DNA of 64,000 nt, taken from NCBI RefSeq assembly GCF_042648505.1, contig NZ_JBHRXK010000001.1, positions 496,001-560,000 of the forward strand, read 5' to 3'. Source of the DNA: Lysobacter_L cavernae. GTDB lineage: Bacteria; Pseudomonadota; Gammaproteobacteria; Xanthomonadales; Xanthomonadaceae. Below the pieces are notes generated by a model that was given only the letters and a program-made list of their open reading frames with translations, was not told the origin of the DNA and searched no databases. Shown here piece by piece: positions 1-8,751 of this stretch. Position 1 is the first letter of the stretch, and the number at the start of each line of letters is the position of its first letter. The translations under genes and the position numbers were made by a program.

Positions 1-313
1 GCATCAGGTAATACAGCACCAGCAGGCCAATTCCACCGAAGGCAACCGACAACACCAGCCGCAACAGGAAATCCAGCCGGTTGTGGCGGACATGCACCTG
101 GTACAAACCGAACGCGGACATCGCCGCGGTGATGAACACGGCTACCACCAGTGCCCGCACCAGCGCGTACTGGATGAAGATCTGGTACCCGGTGGAGTCG
201 TACAGGAATCGCAGCCAGGCCGCGCACAACACCGCCAGCACTAAGACTCCCAGTTCCAACAGCCACAACAGCGCGACTGCGCGACTCTTTCGACTCGACG
301 AGGCATGGTTCAT
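1..313 (-). CDS. Exopolysaccharide glycosyltransferase, N-terminal part (TIGR03013-like)
   Basis: Only the first ~104 codons are in the window; the C-terminus lies beyond base 1. Reading starts at the ATG at 313. The fragment is almost entirely hydrophobic, with likely membrane segments at residues 12-33, 50-71 and 83-104. Short links between them carry AAWLRF and FGLYQVHVR. This pattern fits the membrane-anchored N-terminus of the XrtA/PEP-CTERM-associated sugar transferases, which attach the first sugar phosphate to undecaprenyl phosphate in exopolysaccharide synthesis. The catalytic sugar-transferase domain is not visible, so the family call rests on this N-terminal pattern alone. No convincing Shine-Dalgarno sequence precedes the start. 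Confidence 0.5.
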   Translation of the reverse strand, partial: MNHASSSRKSRAVALLWLLELGVLVLAVLCAAWLRFLYDSTGYQIFIQYALVRALVVAVFITAAMSAFGLYQVHVRHNRLDFLLRLVLSVAFGGIGLLVLYYLM

Positions 314-591
314 GGGCTGACCGCCTCCACGTGCAATGAGTCGCAGCGTGATTCCTGTGACAACGACACCTGCGGGCCACGGCCGTCACACAGTGCCTGC
401 AAGCCATGCATGCGGCACGTACTTCCGTCGATAAATATGGCCCCGCTGTCGCGCAAGCCGGCGGCGACCATCGGACTAAAACAGACCGGTGTGAACATGG
501 CTTCCCCCTGTACTCCCATCGCAACCGCGATCCCGGCGTCCAACAAAGAGGATCACTTACCAGCCATCCGCCCTTGGATCGAACGCTTCGG

Positions 592-1320
592 CTAGTACAA
601 CGCGAGAGCAGTCGCCGGGCGGCCGTGCGATGCAACTGGTGCCGCACCATCGGGTCGCAACCAGGCACTGATGATCGTAGTGGTCGGCGGCGCGGCCACG
701 GCGACCTCCCATACGTCCGAACCAACCAACCGGTGCAGCGCAGTCATCCCGACGCAGCCACCGGATGGCAGTGGCTGTACTCCTAGCGGCGCGGTGAAAC
801 TGTTCATTTCGCAGGCCAGGCCGATGCCGGCCGCCTTCAGCAACGCTTCCTTGCGCACCCACAGTTGCAGCAGGGCCGCGGCACGTTCCTGTGCCGCGAT
901 GCCGCGCAACGCCAATGCCTCGACCGGGTGACAGACGCGTTCGGCGATCTCGGGCATCACCGACGCGCGCCTCATCGCTTCGATATCAACGCCGATCGGA
1001 CCGGCGGCCGTCACCGCGATTGCCGCGACGCCATCGGCATGGCTCAAGCTGGTGTGCAGCGCGCCATCGGCCAATCGCGGACAGCCGCGCGAATCGCGGC
1101 CGAGCGGAACCGCCCTGGCATCGCAGCCCAGCGCGATGCCCAGCAACAGACGATGCAGCGCGTAGGCAAGTGCCAGAGCCTCGCGCCCGGTGGTTCTGCG
1201 CTGACGTTGCACACGCTCACGCTCAGTGGCATCCAGCACGGCGGTCGCCTCCGGCAACCAGGCCCGCCAATCGTCCAGTTCGAACAGGACGACCGCACAG
1301 CGCTCGCTTGAATCCGCCAT
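592..1320 (-). CDS. 4'-phosphopantetheinyl transferase (Sfp/AcpT superfamily)
   Basis: Transfers the phosphopantetheine arm of CoA to a serine of carrier proteins in fatty-acid, polyketide or peptide synthesis. The 242-residue product contains both hallmark motifs: GVDIE (magnesium binding), and WVRKEALLKAAGIGL with the conserved W, K, E and K residues. Length suits the Sfp type rather than the short AcpS type. The start ATG at 1320 (MADSSER) was chosen because upstream codons look non-coding; a GTG 11 codons earlier is possible. It lies behind an exopolysaccharide glycosyltransferase on the same strand, separated by 278 bases with no supported gene. The carrier-protein substrate cannot be told from the window. 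Confidence 0.85.
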   Translation of the reverse strand: MADSSERCAVVLFELDDWRAWLPEATAVLDATERERVQRQRRTTGREALALAYALHRLLLGIALGCDARAVPLGRDSRGCPRLADGALHTSLSHADGVAAIAVTAAGPIGVDIEAMRRASVMPEIAERVCHPVEALALRGIAAQERAAALLQLWVRKEALLKAAGIGLACEMNSFTAPLGVQPLPSGGCVGMTALHRLVGSDVWEVAVAAPPTTTIISAWLRPDGAAPVASHGRPATALALY

Positions 1321-1665
1321 CCAGTGAGGTGATGGCAGGGCCCGGGTCAGCACCTTGCGCAGGTCGTTGCTGCCTGGACGTTCAGCCTCCCCATTCGTGC
1401 TGGCTCGATTCGTGCTGACTCGAAGCACCGCCCCTGCCCCTCGACTTCGGCATGCAGCGCCGCATTTCAATGAAACGCAAGCACCCGCAAAAGGGGGACA
1501 GCGCCCGATCGCCAACACCGGTGATGGCATCAGGCGAATACGGACTTGCCCGCCCTGCCAGCAGTCGCCCCTCGTCAGTACGCCGTCGGGCCAGGCCACG
1601 TCCTGTTGGCGTCGTCGATTGCGTTGTCTTGCCAATACCACTGTTTCGAGAGCGTCGATGTGAGC
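1321..1665. other. Divergent intergenic region
   Basis: This 345-base stretch separates the leftward phosphopantetheinyl transferase from the rightward methyltransferase and should hold both promoters. No clear -35/-10 pair stands out. The one distinct structure is a tandem 15-base repeat at 1393-1422. Open frames running through it have no recognisable protein features. Confidence 0.5.
1393..1422. repeat. Tandem 15-bp direct repeat
   Basis: ATTCGTGCTGGCTCG at 1393-1407 is followed immediately by ATTCGTGCTGACTCG at 1408-1422, with one mismatch in 15. It sits about 75 bases upstream of the phosphopantetheinyl transferase start. It could be a paired activator or repressor site or a chance slippage duplication. 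Confidence 0.6.
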
Positions 1666-2505
1666 ATGCCGCTCGATACCACATGGACGCTTGGCCGCAA
1701 GCTGCGCCGTATCGCCAACGAGTCGGCCGAGCTGCCGGGTTTGCGCTGGCTTGCCGAACCGCTGCACCGTCGCATGTTCCGCCGGAAACGCAGCGGCAAT
1801 GCCTACTGCGGCGTCTACGAGAGCTACACGCAGGCATTGGCCAGTGCCAGCGCATTGCGGGCCTTGCCTACGACCTACGACACCGATGCATCACCGCGCA
1901 TGTACCGCGACCGCCTCGAGCAGGTCCGGGTGAGCGACTACCCGCTGCTGTACTGGCTGTCCCGCCTGTTGGCCACCGGCCAGCGGCGTGTGTTCGACCT
2001 GGGCGGGCATATCGGCATCAGCTATTACGGTTTCCGCCGCTACCTGGACTACCCCGCGGACCTGCGATGGCAGGTGCACGACATGCCGTCGGTGACCAAC
2101 GCCGGCCGTGAATTGGCACGCGAGCTCGACCCTTCCGGCAGACTGGAATTCACCGATGCCCGCGAGGATGCCGACGACTGCGATCTGCTGGTCACCAGCG
2201 GCGTGCTGCAGTACCTGGACTACACCCTGCCGGAACTGTTGCAGACGCTCGATCGTCCACCGCGGCACGTGCTGGTCAACTTGACCCCCATGCACCCCAG
2301 CCGTGGTTATTTCACTCTGCAGAACCTGGGCATTGCCATCTGCCCATACCGGGTCTGCGCGCTTCCGGAATTCGTCGCCGAGATGGAAGCGCTGGGCTAT
2401 CGCCTGCGCGATCGCTGGGAGTCGTTTGAACGACAGCTACGGGTGCCATTCGAGCCGTCCTGCACGATCGACAGCTACCACGGGTTCTATTTCACGCGAA
2501 GCTGA
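1666..2505 (+). CDS. Putative SAM-dependent methyltransferase, TIGR04325 (LIC12133) type
   Basis: The 279-residue product has the features of the TIGR04325 putative methyltransferases found in polysaccharide gene clusters. These are an early CGVYESYTQA segment, the SAM-binding glycine loop VFDLGGHIGISYYGF, an acidic VHDMPS after the next strand, and LLVTSGVLQYLDY, the usual spot for motif IV. The ATG at 1666 was preferred because the 40 upstream in-frame codons overlap the intergenic region and have no conserved look. A role in methylating a sugar or lipid intermediate of surface polysaccharide is inferred from the family and the neighbouring glycosyltransferase. The substrate is unknown. Confidence 0.7.
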   Translation: MPLDTTWTLGRKLRRIANESAELPGLRWLAEPLHRRMFRRKRSGNAYCGVYESYTQALASASALRALPTTYDTDASPRMYRDRLEQVRVSDYPLLYWLSRLLATGQRRVFDLGGHIGISYYGFRRYLDYPADLRWQVHDMPSVTNAGRELARELDPSGRLEFTDAREDADDCDLLVTSGVLQYLDYTLPELLQTLDRPPRHVLVNLTPMHPSRGYFTLQNLGIAICPYRVCALPEFVAEMEALGYRLRDRWESFERQLRVPFEPSCTIDSYHGFYFTRS

Positions 2506-2624
2506 GCACCGGGTATTGCCAGCTCGGGCAACAGCTGACCGCTTGCCGAGTTGCCCCGGCCGGCAACGGCAAATGAATCGATGGGTACAAGCCAGGGCGC
2601 CCGGCCCGTCAAAACCGCGCCCAT

Positions 2625-3143
2625 TCAATCGTCGGGGTCGAAACGGGTGGCGGCACGCACGCTGTCGCCGTCGAAGCCGCGCCGGAACAGGAAATCGGCG
2701 GCCTTGCGGCGCAACGCCAGGTCCTCGGTCACGGTGCTTCCAAAGCGGCGGCGCACCAGGTCGCGGGCGTTCTCGGACCAGTCGCCGTCAAAGCCGGCCA
2801 GGGCACGGGCAATGGCCTCGCCATCGAGGCCGTGCGTGCCCAGCTCGGCGCGGATGCGGATCGGTCCGTAGCCGCCGCTCGCACGACTGCGCACCAAGCT
2901 CTCGGCAAAGCGGGCGTCGTCCTGCCAACCGTCACCCGCCAACCGCTCGACCGCAGCCTCGACCTCGTCCGCGTCCAGACCCCGCGAGGTGAGCTTGCGG
3001 GTCAGCTCCTTGCGCGAATGCTCGCGCCGGGTCAGCAGCCCAAGCGCTCGCTGGGTCGTACTCAGCTCGCGGACGGCGCGGCGGCGGCCGGGCTTGCCGG
3101 ACCCAGGTGAATCCGAACCGCCACCGGGCAGGTCATCGTGCAT
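2625..3143 (-). CDS. recX: Regulatory protein RecX
   Basis: A 172-residue helical protein that binds RecA filaments and limits their activity. The three-helix repeats of the family are visible: LGLLTRREHSRKEL near residue 35, then an AVERLAGDGWQDDARFAESLVRSR block typical of the RecX core, then YGPIRIRAEL. The first ~28 residues are Gly/Pro/Arg-rich and probably disordered. It starts 18 bases after the recA stop codon, so it is very likely co-transcribed with recA, the usual arrangement. Confidence 0.93.
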   Translation of the reverse strand: MHDDLPGGGSDSPGSGKPGRRRAVRELSTTQRALGLLTRREHSRKELTRKLTSRGLDADEVEAAVERLAGDGWQDDARFAESLVRSRASGGYGPIRIRAELGTHGLDGEAIARALAGFDGDWSENARDLVRRRFGSTVTEDLALRRKAADFLFRRGFDGDSVRAATRFDPDD

Positions 3144-3161
3144 CGGCGTACGCGACGCTCA

Positions 3162-4199
<1,038 letters not shown>

Positions 4200-4390
4200 C
4201 GTGGATTCCTTGAAGGGTCGGTTGCGTGTTGGGGGCAATCTAGCGGGCGCAGGTCGCACGGGGTGAGACATCGGCGCTTGCAGTTGAAATTAATGTGGGC
4301 GGTTGCAGGGGACTGCAGGGATGGTCAGGAATGGGCTGTCGGAAAGAGCCGCACCGCAGCGCCGGAAAACCCCAGGGGCCGCGGCCGCGC

Positions 4391-5041
4391 TCACCGGTTC
4401 GGCCTCACCAGGCCGCAGTACAGGCCCTCGATGGCGAAGTCCTGGTCCGGTTCGACCTCGATCGGCGCGTAATCGGGGTTGCGCGGCAGCAGGCGGATGC
4501 GGTCCTTGCCGATCTTGAGCAGCTTGACGGTGATCTCGTCGTCGATGCGCGCAACCACGATCTGGCCGGAACGCGCATCGCGGGTGCGGTGCACCCCGAT
4601 CAGGTCGCCGTGAAAGATGCCCTCGTCGCGCATCGAGTCGCCCTTGACCTTGAGCAGATAGTCCGGGGTCGGCGAGAAAAACACGCGGTCGAGCAGGACG
4701 AAATCATCGGAGCCGATGTCCGCGCCGATCGGCCGGCCGGCCGCGACCTGGCCGAGCACCGGCAGGCGCAGGGTGTCATCGCTGGCAGTGGCAGCGACCT
4801 CGTCGATTGGCGCGGCGGCCACCCGCCCCGCCGGCTCGCACAGGCGGATGCCGCGCGCCCGGCCCGGCATGCGTTTGATCGCGCCGGCCTGCTCGAGCGC
4901 CTCGAGGTGGTACTGGGCCGCCCGCACGCTGCTGAAGCCCATGGCCTGGGCGATCTCGGTCTGCGACGGCGGCAGGCCGTCGGCCTCGATCCGCTCGGCG
5001 ATCAGGGCGAGGATGGTCCGCTGGGTGTCGGTGATATCCAT
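4391..5041 (-). CDS. lexA: SOS repressor LexA
   Basis: Represses SOS genes and self-cleaves when RecA is activated. The 216-residue product has the winged-helix N-terminal domain (MDITDTQRTILALI, with recognition helix SQTEIAQAMGF) and a C-terminal S24 peptidase domain. The cleavage bond appears as AAG in PVLGQVAAGRPIG, the catalytic Ser in VKGDSMRDEGI, and the Lys in ITVKLLK. The ATG at 5041 is the family start; the TTG three codons earlier is unlikely. A LexA palindrome overlaps this start codon, indicating autorepression. Gene order pncC, lexA, recA, recX is consistent with a shared SOS unit. Confidence 0.97.
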   Translation of the reverse strand: MDITDTQRTILALIAERIEADGLPPSQTEIAQAMGFSSVRAAQYHLEALEQAGAIKRMPGRARGIRLCEPAGRVAAAPIDEVAATASDDTLRLPVLGQVAAGRPIGADIGSDDFVLLDRVFFSPTPDYLLKVKGDSMRDEGIFHGDLIGVHRTRDARSGQIVVARIDDEITVKLLKIGKDRIRLLPRNPDYAPIEVEPDQDFAIEGLYCGLVRPNR

Positions 5042-5059
5042 TAGTAGCAATACTACTAA
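5041..5059 (-). promoter_or_regulatory. LexA (SOS) box overlapping the lexA start codon
   Basis: Read toward lexA the site is TTAGTAGTATTGCTACTAA: perfect 7-base arms TTAGTAG/CTACTAA with a 5-base spacer. It closely matches the LexA palindrome I know for Xanthomonas (TTAGTAGTAATACTACTAA). Its last base is the A of the lexA ATG, leaving no room for a normal Shine-Dalgarno sequence next to the start. Confidence 0.92.
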
Positions 5060-5093
5060 CGAAATTTCGCGGACGTCAACCCCGCCGACAGCC

Positions 5094-5594
5094 TCAGGCC
5101 ATCAGTTCGGCCAGTCCGTGCAGGGCCGCGGCCACGGTCTGCCGGCGCACGGCATCGCGGTCGCCATCGAAGTGGAACGTCACTGCGGTCGGATAACCGC
5201 CGCGACGCTTCCACGCGATCCAGACGGTGCCGACCGGCTTGCCTTCGGTGCCACCACCGGGGCCGGCGATGCCGGTCACGGCCACGGCCAGGGTCGCGCC
5301 GGAATGCACCAGCGCGCCGGACACCATCTCGATCACGGTCTCGCGGCTCACCGCGCCGTGCTCTTCGAGTGTCTGCGGGCGCACGCCGAGCAGGGCCTGC
5401 TTGGCCTCGTAGCTGTAGGCGGCCATGCCGGCCTCGAACCAGCCCGAAGATCCCGGGATGTCGGTGAGCATCTTGGCGATCCAGCCGCCGGTGCAGCTCT
5501 CGGCGGTGACCAGGGTTTGACGGTTGCTGCGCGCAGCCTCGCCGACCTGGTCGGCAAGCTGGCGCAGGGCGGCATCGGAGACGTCGGTTTTCAT
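5094..5594 (-). CDS. pncC: Nicotinamide-nucleotide amidohydrolase (CinA C-terminal family)
   Basis: Deamidates nicotinamide mononucleotide to nicotinic acid mononucleotide in NAD recycling. The 166-residue protein is the stand-alone CinA C-terminal domain, with TAESCTGGWIAKML (catalytic Ser region) and AVTGIAGPGGGTEGKPVGTVWIA. The ATG at 5594 gives the usual family length; the 16 in-frame codons upstream are not conserved in character. In enterobacteria the same gene sits directly before recA; here lexA lies between them. The gap to lexA is 52 bases, occupied in part by the LexA box. Confidence 0.93.
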   Translation of the reverse strand: MKTDVSDAALRQLADQVGEAARSNRQTLVTAESCTGGWIAKMLTDIPGSSGWFEAGMAAYSYEAKQALLGVRPQTLEEHGAVSRETVIEMVSGALVHSGATLAVAVTGIAGPGGGTEGKPVGTVWIAWKRRGGYPTAVTFHFDGDRDAVRRQTVAAALHGLAELMA

Positions 5595-5643
5595 GCGCGA
5601 ACTATAGCCGCATGCCCTGCTCCTGCCGATGACAGGTGACACC

Positions 5644-5671
5644 GCGGGCGGGTCGCCTTCGACCCGCCCGC
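5644..5671 (-). terminator. Strong stem-loop after the TonB receptor gene
   Basis: Twelve-base-pair perfect stem GCGGGCGGGTCG/CGACCCGCCCGC with a 4-base loop, nine bases past the stop codon of the leftward receptor gene. There is no T-tract after it, so it may be a weak terminator or an mRNA-stabilising 3' structure. Confidence 0.5.
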
Positions 5672-5679
5672 GCTGCGAC

Positions 5680-8271
5680 TCAGTACAGCACCCGCAACGT
5701 CACGCCGTAGGTGCGCGGCGCACCGAGGAAGGCATTCCACGAGCCGGTCTGCAACGGTGCGTCGAAACCGACCTGCTTGTACTCCTCGTCGGCCAGGTTG
5801 AGCGCCCAGGCCTCGACCATCCAGCGCTTGTTGCTGGCACCCAGGCCGATCCGTGCGTTGACCACGGTGTAGGCCTCCTGCGCTTTCTCCGGGTCCAGGT
5901 CCGAGCCGGTGTTGTAGTCGGACATGTACTTGGCGCCCAGGTTGAAACGGGCCATGAGGGTGTCGCTGAAATCCCAGTCGTAAGTGACCGAGGCCGTCGC
6001 CGACCAGTACGGCGCGAAGCTGGCACGGCTGCCGGGCAGCTTCGACAGGTCGGCATCCGGCAACGGGTCGTCGCCGTACTTGGTGTCGGCGTAGACCACG
6101 CCACCTTGCAGGCTCAGGCCGTCCAGCCGGGTCTGCCACAGCACCTCGGTGTCGATGCCCTGCGACACCACCTCGGGGATCGAACGCACCACGAAACTGG
6201 TGCCGAGGAAGCTGTTGAGCTGGAAGTCGCTGTAGGTCTGGTGGAACAGCGTCGCATTGAGCAGCAGGTTGCCGCCGGCCCAGGTGGTCTTGGTGCCCAG
6301 CTCATAGCTGTCGACGAACTCGCCCGGGAACGAGGTGTCGTTGACCGGCACGATGCCGGCCGTGCCGCTGGACAGACCGTTGGAGGACTGCACGCGATCG
6401 AGGTTGAAGCCACCGGCCTTGTAGCCGCGCGCGGCCGAGGCGTAAGCCATGACCTGCTCGTTGAAACGGTAAGCGGCCTTGAGCGTGCCCGACCATTCCT
6501 TCTCATCGCGCTCCTGGCGGGTATCGCGGCCGTTGTGGAGCACGTTCGCCCACGGCAGGCAGGAGAAGCCGATCACCTGCGGGACCAGCGCCGGCAATGC
6601 GGCCAGCGGCACACCACGCGCCGCCAGCGCCTGCCCGACCCGGGTCGGATTGGACAGCGCCGAAGCACAGCCCAGGCCACCGTTCGGGTTGCTGTACAGC
6701 GAGTCGAGCGTCTTCTTCTCGCGGGTGTAGCGCAGGCCCAGAGTCAGGTCGAGCGCATCGGTGGCGTGCCAGGTGTTGTTGGTGAAGATCGCCGTGCTCT
6801 TGGCATTCTGCTCGTAGTCGTCGTCGGCGCCGAGGCCGGCAAAGCTGCTGCCGAACGGTCGTCCGGTCGCCTGCGACAGGAACGTCGCCGCATTGGCCAT
6901 GTTGACCACACCCGGCGGAAAGCGCGAGGCGATCTGCCCCAGCACCGCCGTCGACAGGTACGGCTCGTAGGCCGCACCGATGCGGTAGGAGTCGTGCCGG
7001 GTCAGGTCCTCATCCGTATAGAACAGGCCGACCATCCAGTCGACGCGATCGGTCGCGCCCGTCAGGCGGAATTCCTGGCTCAGCGTCTCGAAGGCGGTGA
7101 GCGACTCGTTCGGGTCGGCGTTGCGGTACAGCAGGTCGGCGCTGGAGAAATCGAAGTCGAGGCCGTTGATCGCCTGCCAGTCGCGCCAGCCGGTGATCGA
7201 AGTCAGCTCGGCGCCGCCGAACCACGGCGTGAGCCAGTCGACCTGCATCGCCACGCCCTTGTCCTTGATGTCCTGCTCGGTCGAGCGGTTGCTCCAGGCC
7301 TGCCGCGCGAACGGATCGGCCACCGGCGCCACGCCGCTGTCGGGCGACAGCGCGTCGATGATCGCCGCGGTCGGGCCGCGCACCGTGGTCACGCCCGCGC
7401 AGCAGTTCTCTTCACGGCTGGTGAAGTCGGCGATGAAGTTGATGTCGAGGGTGTCGGTCGGCTCAAACAGCAGCTGGCCGCGCAGCGAGTGGAAGTTCTG
7501 GTCGGTGTCCTCGTCAAGCGTGCGCGGGCCGGCACCGGTGTGCACGTCGAGCAAACCGTCGCGCTTGCGCTGGGCCGCGTATACGCGGAACGCCGCGTTG
7601 TCGCTGATCGGGGTATTGAGTGATCCGGCCACGCCGAGCGCGTTGTAGTTGCCCGCGGTGATCTCGCCCTCGACCTGGGTGAGGTAATGCGGGCGCTTGG
7701 TGATCACGTTGATGACGCCGGCCGAGGTGTTCTTGCCGAACACCGTGCCTTGCGGCCCCTTGAGTACCTCGATGCGCTCGATCTCGCCGAGGTCGCCGAA
7801 GCCGACACCGTTGCGCGGCCGGTACACGCCATCGATGACCACGCCCACCGACGACTCCAGGCCTGCGTTGTCGCCGACGGTGCCGATGCCGCGGATGCGG
7901 GCGACGGTCTGCACCTCGCTCTGGGTACTGGTGACGGTCAGGCCGGGCACCAGCACCTGCAGGTCCTTGACGTCGCGCACGCCGGTGTCCTGAATGATCT
8001 GGTCGGACAGCGCCGTGACCATGATCGGCACGTCCTGCAGCGCTTCCTCGCGCTTCTGCGCGGTCACGGTCAGGCCGGCCAGCGTGGTGGGTTCTTCCGC
8101 GGTCGTTTCATCCGCACGCGGTGTGCGACGGTCCTGCGTCGTCGAAGTGTCCTGCGCCATCACGGGCAGGGCGGGCAGCGAGCCCAGCGTCGCCGCTACA
8201 GCGAGCATGAGCAGCTTCCTCGGAAGCAGTTTTCCTGAAGCAACAGGCATTGCCGGCTTGCACGAAACCAT
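5680..8271 (-). CDS. TonB-dependent outer-membrane receptor (substrate unknown)
   Basis: An 863-residue energised outer-membrane transporter. Residues 1-40 form a signal peptide ending near PVMAQ. A TonB-box-like stretch and the plug follow (LAGLTVTAQKREEALQDVPIMVTAL, RIRGIGTVGDN, IDGVYRPRNGVGFGDLGEIERIEVLKGPQG, FGKNTSAGVINVITKRP), then the 22-strand barrel. It ends in LRVLY, the aromatic-terminated last strand expected of outer-membrane proteins. Start at 8271 is supported by a GGGGAGGGG ribosome-binding site at 8277-8286. No neighbouring transporter, regulator or enzyme reveals the substrate. An extracellular-loop Cys pair (ENCCAG) and several proline/alanine-rich inserts are noticeable. 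Confidence 0.92.
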   Translation of the reverse strand: MVSCKPAMPVASGKLLPRKLLMLAVAATLGSLPALPVMAQDTSTTQDRRTPRADETTAEEPTTLAGLTVTAQKREEALQDVPIMVTALSDQIIQDTGVRDVKDLQVLVPGLTVTSTQSEVQTVARIRGIGTVGDNAGLESSVGVVIDGVYRPRNGVGFGDLGEIERIEVLKGPQGTVFGKNTSAGVINVITKRPHYLTQVEGEITAGNYNALGVAGSLNTPISDNAAFRVYAAQRKRDGLLDVHTGAGPRTLDEDTDQNFHSLRGQLLFEPTDTLDINFIADFTSREENCCAGVTTVRGPTAAIIDALSPDSGVAPVADPFARQAWSNRSTEQDIKDKGVAMQVDWLTPWFGGAELTSITGWRDWQAINGLDFDFSSADLLYRNADPNESLTAFETLSQEFRLTGATDRVDWMVGLFYTDEDLTRHDSYRIGAAYEPYLSTAVLGQIASRFPPGVVNMANAATFLSQATGRPFGSSFAGLGADDDYEQNAKSTAIFTNNTWHATDALDLTLGLRYTREKKTLDSLYSNPNGGLGCASALSNPTRVGQALAARGVPLAALPALVPQVIGFSCLPWANVLHNGRDTRQERDEKEWSGTLKAAYRFNEQVMAYASAARGYKAGGFNLDRVQSSNGLSSGTAGIVPVNDTSFPGEFVDSYELGTKTTWAGGNLLLNATLFHQTYSDFQLNSFLGTSFVVRSIPEVVSQGIDTEVLWQTRLDGLSLQGGVVYADTKYGDDPLPDADLSKLPGSRASFAPYWSATASVTYDWDFSDTLMARFNLGAKYMSDYNTGSDLDPEKAQEAYTVVNARIGLGASNKRWMVEAWALNLADEEYKQVGFDAPLQTGSWNAFLGAPRTYGVTLRVLY

Positions 8272-8751
8272 TGCGACCCCTCCCCTCGATGGTTGGATGA
8301 TTGGCGCGAGTCCCCGAACTCGTGCACGCGCTTACCCTGTAACGCGGCCGACGACGCCTTCTCACCCCAACGCAATCCGGCCTCGGATTCGGGCATACGG
8401 CGGCGAACGGTGGGCCGACCGTAGCAGGCCGGTGGCGCAGGTCACGCCGCAGTGCAGCAGCGGCCCTCAGCGACACGCAGGTGCGGCGTTTTTCCGCATC
8501 GGGACAGGCTATCGCCGCCGTTAGCCTTTCCGGCTTTCCATGATTGGAAGGTTGTTCGATGCGCCGCTGGATGACGAAGACGATGGTCAGCCACTGCCCA
8601 GCGACGGCCAGGAAATACAAGTAAACAAGGCGTTGGAACCCTGCGACCGGGTCGCAAGGCCGCGAAAGTGGCCGCGGCTGTTAGCCTAGTCACCATCGCA
8701 TCGCCGGCCCCGCAGCCGGCGCCATCCCCCGACAGCACCGACCTACGATCC
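8272..8751. other. Divergent intergenic region with two adjacent stem-loops
   Basis: This 480-base gap lies between the leftward TonB receptor and rightward mutS. It holds the receptor ribosome-binding site at 8277-8286. Two hairpins lie at 8642-8656 (TGCGAC/GTCGCA around CGG) and 8659-8678 (GCCGCG/CGCGGC), separated by two bases, about 75 bases before mutS. I find no coding sequence I can support and no clear promoter. Confidence 0.45.

Noticed and set aside
310..546. A 78-codon minus-strand frame whose TGA overlaps the glycosyltransferase ATG
   Set aside because: The ATGA-type overlap is suggestive, but it starts at a TTG without a ribosome-binding site and shows no family features. Kept as unsupported.
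8108..8620. A 170-codon minus-strand frame upstream of the first TonB receptor
   Set aside because: Its second half overlaps the receptor signal region in another frame and its composition is that of a spurious frame.
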